NCBI GenBank assembly: GCA_900550025.1 | Contig: URQP01000085.1 | Coordinates: forward strand, 1-11,738 | From: an uncultured Porphyromonadaceae bacterium | Lineage (GTDB): Bacteria > Bacteroidota > Bacteroidia > Bacteroidales > Muribaculaceae | Direction of reading: 5' to 3' | Length of the DNA: 11,738 nt | Shown: positions 8,059-11,738 of the stretch, piece after piece | How the letters are laid out: each line of letters begins with the position of its first letter | How positions within the stretch are numbered: the first letter of the stretch is position 1 | Program-made: the position numbers and the translations under genes | The notes under the pieces: generated by a model | Database searches by the model: none | What the model was told of the DNA's origin: nothing | What the model saw: only the letters and a program-made list of their open reading frames with translations

Positions 8059-8107
8059 TATTTAACAGTCAGCCCGCATTCTGCATGTGAATACGGGCTG
8101 AAATATC
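8057..8107. terminator. Bidirectional terminator between the nuclease gene and galE
   Basis: The core stem pairs TCAGCCCGCATTC (8069-8081) with GAATACGGGCTGA (8089-8101) around a 7-nt loop, with one mismatch. The flanks GATATTT (8057-8063) and AAATATC (8101-8107) can extend the structure past a bulge. T-rich sequence follows on the plus strand (TTGTTATTTTT, ending near 8119). The two genes converge here, so one hairpin probably stops both. The left flank begins inside the nuclease stop codon. No factor binding is implied; this is a fold read by eye. Confidence 0.75.
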
Positions 8108-8126
8108 TATTGTTATTTTTGGGGAG

Positions 8127-9161
8127 TTACATTATGCCGCGTTCGCGTAGGCGTAGTTGCCAGTTCCATGCGGATTTCATAGTTTCTGCCAACGGCACTT
8201 CCGCTTTCCATCCTAAAACTTTATTGGCTTTTTCAGGATTTGCCCAGACCTTTTCGATGTCGCCTTCTCGCCGTCCTGCAATTTTATAAGGCACTTTCAC
8301 TCCTGTCGCCTGTTCGAAAGTGTTTATCAGCTCAAGCACTGATACTCCGTTGCCTGTCCCGAGATTGAATATTTCCACTTGTTCGTCGCTTTTGTCGTCG
8401 AGCATCCGCTCGATTGCTGTCACATGTGCTTTGGCGAGATCAACCACATTGATAAAATCGCGTATGCACGAGCCGTCGGGAGTGTTATAGTCGTCGCCGA
8501 ACACGCTCAATTCTTTTCTTATCCCGATGGCTGTCTGGGTGAGGTAGGGTATCAAGTTTTGAGGTACTCCGTTCGGCAGTTCTCCTATTTCGGCTGACGG
8601 ATGTGCCCCTACCGGATTGAAATAGCGGAGTATGATGCTTTTTATCCCTGCTCCTGACGTTACGAAGTCTTGGATTATTTCCTCGCTTATCTGTTTTGTG
8701 TTGCCGTAAGGTGATGTGGCTTTTTTTATGGGCGCGCTTTCGTCCACCGGATTTGAGTCGGGTTCTCCGTAGACAGTACACGATGACGAGAACACTATGC
8801 CTTTAACTCCGTATTTAGGCATAAGTTCCAATAAATTTATGAGGGTGTTGAGATTGTTCCGGTAGTATAGCAACGGTTTATGCACGGATTCGCCTACGGC
8901 TTTGCTTGCAGCGAAATTGATTATGCCTTTTATTCCGCTGTATTTTATGAATAGGCGTTCTAAAGCGTTGATTTCTGTGCAGTCGGCGTTAACGAATTCC
9001 GGGCGTTTGCCTGTTATTTTTTCTATGCCGTCAAGTACCTCAATGTTGCTGTTCGACAAGTTGTCGATGATTACGACTTCATATCCTGCGTTTTGAAGTT
9101 CCACTGCCGTATGTGAGCCTATATAGCCGGTTCCTCCCGTTACTAAAATTCTACCTTTCAT
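8127..9161 (-). CDS. galE: UDP-glucose 4-epimerase
   Basis: This 344-residue short-chain dehydrogenase-type epimerase interconverts UDP-glucose and UDP-galactose using tightly bound NAD. It has the N-terminal dinucleotide motif LVTGGTGYIGSH (G9, G12, G15), followed by VVIIDNLSNS, the NAASKAVGES helix typical of GalE, the serine motif FSSSCTVYG (S127), and the catalytic pair SPYGNTK (Y152, K156). Further on come LRYFNPVGAHPS and a RDFINVVDLAKAH segment, both characteristic of true GalE and not of dTDP-glucose dehydratases. The length is normal. The product supports the Leloir pathway and supplies UDP-galactose for surface polysaccharide. It may also handle N-acetylated sugars, which cannot be judged from sequence alone. 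It is a single gene on the minus strand, with its own promoter and a shared terminator with the nuclease gene. Confidence 0.96.
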   Translation of the reverse strand: MKGRILVTGGTGYIGSHTAVELQNAGYEVVIIDNLSNSNIEVLDGIEKITGKRPEFVNADCTEINALERLFIKYSGIKGIINFAASKAVGESVHKPLLYYRNNLNTLINLLELMPKYGVKGIVFSSSCTVYGEPDSNPVDESAPIKKATSPYGNTKQISEEIIQDFVTSGAGIKSIILRYFNPVGAHPSAEIGELPNGVPQNLIPYLTQTAIGIRKELSVFGDDYNTPDGSCIRDFINVVDLAKAHVTAIERMLDDKSDEQVEIFNLGTGNGVSVLELINTFEQATGVKVPYKIAGRREGDIEKVWANPEKANKVLGWKAEVPLAETMKSAWNWQLRLRERGIM

Positions 9162-9183
9162 AGTTGTACAGATTTGATATTTG

Positions 9184-9213
9184 CAAATTTAAGGATATAA
9201 ATTCATTTATCAA
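9184..9213 (-). promoter_or_regulatory. galE promoter, Bacteroidetes type
   Basis: On the minus strand TAAATTTG (9191 to 9184) matches TAnnTTTG exactly, and TTG at 9213-9211 lies 19 bp upstream. Transcription would begin near 9179, about 18 nt before the galE ATG at 9161. The spacing is nearly the same as for the other promoters in this window, which strengthens the call. Confidence 0.6.
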
Positions 9214-9224
9214 TGGAGATATTA

Positions 9225-9232
9225 TAATTTTG
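9225..9232 (+). promoter_or_regulatory. Possible -7 element reading towards the lipoprotein gene
   Basis: TAATTTTG is an exact TAnnTTTG match on the plus strand, but no good TTG is found 19-21 bp upstream. If used, transcription would begin near 9237, at the left edge of the first palindrome, and leave an untranslated leader of about 170 nt before the ATG at 9408. The palindromes would then sit over the start region, where a bound repressor could block it. Confidence 0.3.
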
Positions 9233-9238
9233 CGGGCT

Positions 9239-9276
9239 TGTGGAATTGTTCCACACTTATGTGGAGCGGTTACACA
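9239..9276. repeat. Tandem pair of 17-bp palindromes, candidate operator
   Basis: TGTGGAATTGTTCCACA (9239-9255) is a perfect 7-bp dyad with a 3-bp centre. TGTGGAGCGGTTACACA (9260-9276) is a second copy with imperfect arms. Their centres (9247 and 9268) are exactly 21 bp apart, two turns of the helix, so two dimers would sit on the same face. CGGGCT (9233-9238) and AGCCCG (9276-9281) flank the pair as a further inverted repeat, so the whole segment could also fold as RNA. The sites lie in the galE/lipoprotein spacer. I do not recognise the cognate factor. Confidence 0.5.
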
Positions 9277-9407
9277 GCCCGGCTATGCGCAAAGATAGTC
9301 GCTTGTGTTGGTATGTGATTGGTAATTAGTGAATTGTGCGTTTTTAATGTTTGGCATATAAATTGATGTATGTAAAAACGGAATAAAGATAATTAGGTAT
9401 AGGAATT

Positions 9408-10268
9408 ATGAAGAGAGTTTTTTTGTTTGTCGGGATAGTCGCGCTTTTTGCTGTTTCTTGCAGCAATGGCAAGACTGATAGCGCTGTCGCGGATGAAGCG
9501 GCGCAGGATTCTATGAAGATAGAGAGCCTTGAAGCGGAGAAAGACAGTTTGATGAGCTTGATGGGTGAGATAAGCAGCAATCTGATTGAAATCAACGGAT
9601 TGGAGAATATTGTGACATCTCAGGAATTCAAGTCGGAGTCTCCGTCGAGAAAACGCGAGATTCTCAACAATATAGAAGCAATAAAGAAAGAACTTGCCGT
9701 GCGCCGTCAGAAGTTGGAGCAATTGGAAGCGAAACTGAAGAAACAGAACGGTTATACTGCGAATTTGCAGAAGACCATCGATTCGCAAAAGCAACTTATT
9801 GACGAGCAGAATAAGAAAATTGCAGGATTGGAGGACGAACTCGCAAAGGCGAATATCAAAATCGAGGATTTGAATGTGCGTGTCGATTCGCTGAATACAG
9901 AAGTGTCGAATGTGTCAAAGGAAAAACAGCTTGCCGAGCAGAAATCGGAGGATCTTACTAATCAGCTTAACACGTGCTATTATGTGGTAGAGACCAACAA
10001 GGTGCTTAAGGAGAAAAAGATTCTTGAAAAGAAGTTCCTTGGAAGGACTAAGATTATGGAAGGCGATTTCGACCGTTCGGCTTTCGTGAAGGCTGACAAG
10101 CGGACGTTGACAGAGATTCCGACAGGAAGCACGTCGGCCAAGGTTGTGAGCAAGCAGCCTGCCGGCTCTTACGAGATAGTGGATGAAAATGGATATAAAA
10201 TTGTAAAAATCACTAATGCAAATCTGTTTTGGGAGAAATCAGATTTTTTGGTAATCGAGGTTAAATAA
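9408..10268 (+). CDS. Coiled-coil lipoprotein, Cbp1-like family
   Basis: This is a 286-residue protein with a lipoprotein signal peptide: a short basic start, a hydrophobic core at 4-16, and FAVSC with the probable lipidated C18. The following SNGK lacks an acidic surface-export signal, so periplasmic or surface location is unclear. Residues about 35-190 are almost entirely heptad-like coiled coil rich in Glu, Lys and Leu. A compact C-terminal domain (about 193-286) begins with CYYVVETNKVLKEKKIL and ends with FWEKSDFLVIEVK. From memory, this layout and C-terminal pattern match Bacteroides proteins annotated as the Cbp1 family of collagen-binding glycoprotein adhesins. Collagen binding by this member is not shown by sequence. 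The ATG has AGGA 3 nt upstream. It is a single gene between a complex spacer and a strong terminator. Confidence 0.8.
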   Translation: MKRVFLFVGIVALFAVSCSNGKTDSAVADEAAQDSMKIESLEAEKDSLMSLMGEISSNLIEINGLENIVTSQEFKSESPSRKREILNNIEAIKKELAVRRQKLEQLEAKLKKQNGYTANLQKTIDSQKQLIDEQNKKIAGLEDELAKANIKIEDLNVRVDSLNTEVSNVSKEKQLAEQKSEDLTNQLNTCYYVVETNKVLKEKKILEKKFLGRTKIMEGDFDRSAFVKADKRTLTEIPTGSTSAKVVSKQPAGSYEIVDENGYKIVKITNANLFWEKSDFLVIEVK

Positions 10269-10290
10269 AATGGTTCTTATTTAGACTGGT

Positions 10291-10327
10291 TGGGTCGTGG
10301 CGGGTGACCGTAGCGGCCCATTTTTTT
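10291..10327 (+). terminator. Intrinsic terminator of the lipoprotein gene
   Basis: TGGGTCGTGGCGG (10291-10303) pairs with CCGTAGCGGCCCA (10308-10320), with three G-U pairs and one mismatch, around the GNRA-type tetraloop GTGA. Seven T residues follow (10321-10327). It lies 22 bp past the lipoprotein stop. The T run overlaps the stop codon of the convergent permease gene, whose own transcripts would read the hairpin without a clear U tract. Confidence 0.85.
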
Positions 10328-11570
10328 ATTCGAATTTTATGGTTTTTGCCGGGGTTATCGACGCTATGATGTACGATGGTCCGATTAAAGCCGCTGTCGA
10401 TACTATAAGGATGCCGATGTTCAGGACAAGAAGCCATATATTGATTTCGACAGGAACGTAGCTCATATAGTAGGTGGATGCGTCAAGGCCGATGATATGG
10501 AAATGCTTTTGCAGCATGATAAGCAGGAGCCCTGCCGCATTCCCGATTACCATTGCCCTGAGTATTATTTTCTCGGCAAGATATATGAAAATTGTGCGTA
10601 TGCACCGGTTGTCAGCTCCTAATGATTTCAATATCCCTATCATATTGATGCGGTTAAGTACTACTATGAGCAGGCCGGCAATGAGCGAGAAGCATGACAC
10701 TATTGTCATCAGTATCAGTATGACTACGATGTTGGTGTCGAGCAGGTCGAGCCATGCGAAATATGTCGAGTTGTTTTCTCGTATGGTGGACAGTTGGTAC
10801 ACTTTGTCGCTATTTTGTGCATATAATGATTTGAGCAGGCTTGACGCGATGTTTTCTCTTACTGTTCCGGCTTCATTTATGTCGTTGCAGAATATGTCTA
10901 TGGAAGTGCCTGTGTCGTTATTCCATGAGTTAACGGATTGTACGATTTTTATGTCGCCGATGATGATTGCTTTGTCAAAATCCTCAAAATCGGTATTGTA
11001 TATTCCTGCGACAGTTAGACGGCGTTGTTTGATTTTTCCGTCTTTTATGAAAAACACACTTATTTTATTGCCGGTCGGGATTTTTATTTTGTCGGCAATG
11101 TGTTTGGAGATTATTATGTTATTTCCGGAGACATTGTAGGTTCCGTCTGTTATGCATCCGGAAAGGAATGTACTGTCGAATTTTTCGGTTACGCCTTTCA
11201 GTACCATTCCGTTGAAATCGTCTTTAGTCTTGACGATGCACGGTGATTCTGCTACGAGGCTCGCCGATTTTATGCCGCCGGTTTGGCTGTTGATTGCTTG
11301 TATCAGTTCTGGGGAGAGCGATATGGAGTCTGCCGAGGCGTTGGTTGTCTGATATTCTCCGGTTCTCAATTCAATGTGTGGCTCTAATTGTGATATTTTA
11401 TTGATTATGGTGCTTTTGAAACCTGACACGATTGCTATTGACGCAATCATTATTATTATTGCGAGGGAGATGCCGAATGTCGCTATCTTCAGGGTGAATG
11501 CCGATGATTCGGCAGATTTACCTGTCCGGTATAAGTGTAGTTTCTTGATGAAAAAAAGCTCAAATCTCAT
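10326..11570 (-). CDS. FtsX/LolC-LolE-type ABC transporter permease
   Basis: This 414-residue inner-membrane protein has the four-helix layout of the LolC/E and MacB permease class. The first membrane segment is at about 29-51 and ends in IVSGF, the usual boundary in LolE-like proteins. A periplasmic domain of about 230 residues follows (52-280). Three clustered segments come next (280-305, 328-353, 376-402), with the coupling loop NRINMIGILKSLGA (306-319) that touches the ATPase, and a C-terminal SITPAKTIKFE motif. Such permeases work with an ATPase partner to extract lipoproteins or transmit force across the envelope; no ATPase gene lies in the window. An in-frame TTG at 11579 would add three residues, but ATG 11570 gives the expected start (MRFELFFIKK) and suits the promoter at 11606-11636. 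The exact substrate is unknown. Confidence 0.88.
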   Translation of the reverse strand: MRFELFFIKKLHLYRTGKSAESSAFTLKIATFGISLAIIIMIASIAIVSGFKSTIINKISQLEPHIELRTGEYQTTNASADSISLSPELIQAINSQTGGIKSASLVAESPCIVKTKDDFNGMVLKGVTEKFDSTFLSGCITDGTYNVSGNNIIISKHIADKIKIPTGNKISVFFIKDGKIKQRRLTVAGIYNTDFEDFDKAIIIGDIKIVQSVNSWNNDTGTSIDIFCNDINEAGTVRENIASSLLKSLYAQNSDKVYQLSTIRENNSTYFAWLDLLDTNIVVILILMTIVSCFSLIAGLLIVVLNRINMIGILKSLGADNRCIRTIFIYLAEKIILRAMVIGNAAGLLLIMLQKHFHIIGLDASTYYMSYVPVEINIWLLVLNIGILIVSTAALIGPSYIIASITPAKTIKFE

Positions 11571-11605
11571 ATCTGTCAATAAAAACGGGAATATGGAATA
11601 TGTTG

Positions 11606-11636
11606 CAAAAGTATATTATTTCGCCGTATATTCAAA
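11606..11636 (-). promoter_or_regulatory. Promoter of the ABC permease gene, Bacteroidetes type
   Basis: On the minus strand TTTG (11636 to 11633), then 19 bp, then TACTTTTG (11613 to 11606), is an exact match to the full Bacteroidetes consensus, the best in this window. Transcription would begin near 11601, about 30 nt before the ATG at 11570. It overlaps the end of the possible upstream reading frame at 11616-11738. Confidence 0.65.
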
Positions 11637-11738
11637 AGGTTGACATTGGTATGGCATATTGTGTTCCGGTATATTTACTGTATCGCTGCATCTCGGCATA
11701 ACAATTTCAAACAAGTTTGATTGTTCTGCTCTCGATTT
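11616..11738 (-). CDS. Possible C-terminal end of an unknown protein
   Basis: The minus strand from the right edge is open for 40 codons and stops at TAA (11618 to 11616). It encodes a peptide ending in PYQCQPFEYTAK. I do not recognise it. Codon choice is plausible, but 40 open codons can occur by chance, and the permease promoter overlaps the last codons. If real, the gene would be co-oriented with the permease and end 45 bp before its ATG. The alternative is a plain upstream spacer. Confidence 0.3.
   Translation of the reverse strand, partial: KSRAEQSNLFEIVMPRCSDTVNIPEHNMPYQCQPFEYTAK

Noticed and set aside
9246..9276. DnaA boxes suggested by TTCCACA and TTACACA
   Set aside because: Neither matches TTATCCACA well (two or more mismatches each), and the perfect dyad symmetry fits a dimeric regulator better. 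There is no AT-rich unwinding region or dnaA gene.
9162..9407. A tRNA or other known small RNA gene in the galE/lipoprotein spacer
   Set aside because: The hairpins do not fold into a tRNA cloverleaf with an acceptor stem and T-loop consensus, and no known RNA family was recognised.
11571..11579. TTG start adding three residues to the permease
   Set aside because: The ATG at 11570 is a better start codon and gives the N-terminus expected for the family; the choice does not affect function.
1..11738. Mobile elements, CRISPR array, phage or defence island
   Set aside because: No transposase, integrase, terminal repeats, regularly spaced repeats or Cas-like genes were seen; the genes are mostly conserved core functions.

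Overview
The window looks like chromosomal core DNA from a Bacteroidales bacterium, possibly of the Bacteroides/Muribaculaceae type. The evidence is fourfold. Upstream regions carry Bacteroidetes-type promoter elements (TAnnTTTG with TTG/TTTG about 19-20 bp further upstream). The 19 visible residues of a divergent ribosomal protein S6 gene resemble Bacteroides RpsF. A hybrid histidine kinase of the Bacteroides type sits beside a sigma-54 regulator. One lipoprotein resembles the Bacteroides Cbp1 family. No phage, transposon, CRISPR array, tRNA or rRNA was seen.

Layout. Bases 1-57 hold the first 19 codons of rpsF on the minus strand, and 58-209 is a divergent promoter region. From 210 to 8058 four plus-strand genes are packed with a 4-bp overlap, then gaps of 23 and 15 bp: a membrane hybrid histidine kinase, an NtrC-type sigma-54 response regulator, DNA polymerase III delta' (holB), and an AddB-like PD-(D/E)XK/iron-sulfur nuclease. 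A strong inverted repeat at 8057-8107 probably ends this unit and the convergent galE (minus strand, 8127-9161). The 246-bp galE/lipoprotein spacer holds promoter candidates in both directions and a tandem pair of 17-bp palindromes. Then come a coiled-coil lipoprotein of the Cbp1-like family (9408-10268), an intrinsic terminator (10291-10327), and a convergent LolC/E-FtsX-type ABC permease (10326-11570) with a very good promoter. The last about 120 bases may be the tail of another minus-strand gene.

How the genes fit together. The kinase and regulator contain all residues for a His-Asp-His-Asp phosphorelay (H341 to D625 to H755 in the kinase, then D54 in the regulator), which would control sigma-54 transcription. 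holB (clamp loading) and the AddB-like nuclease (double-strand-break processing) are co-oriented downstream, so they may share readthrough transcripts with the signalling genes; this is inferred from spacing only. The right half holds cell-envelope functions: UDP-sugar supply, a surface or periplasmic lipoprotein, and a lipoprotein-export-like permease. I found no clear previously undescribed multi-gene system. The most notable unexplained signal is the tandem palindrome pair at 9239-9276.
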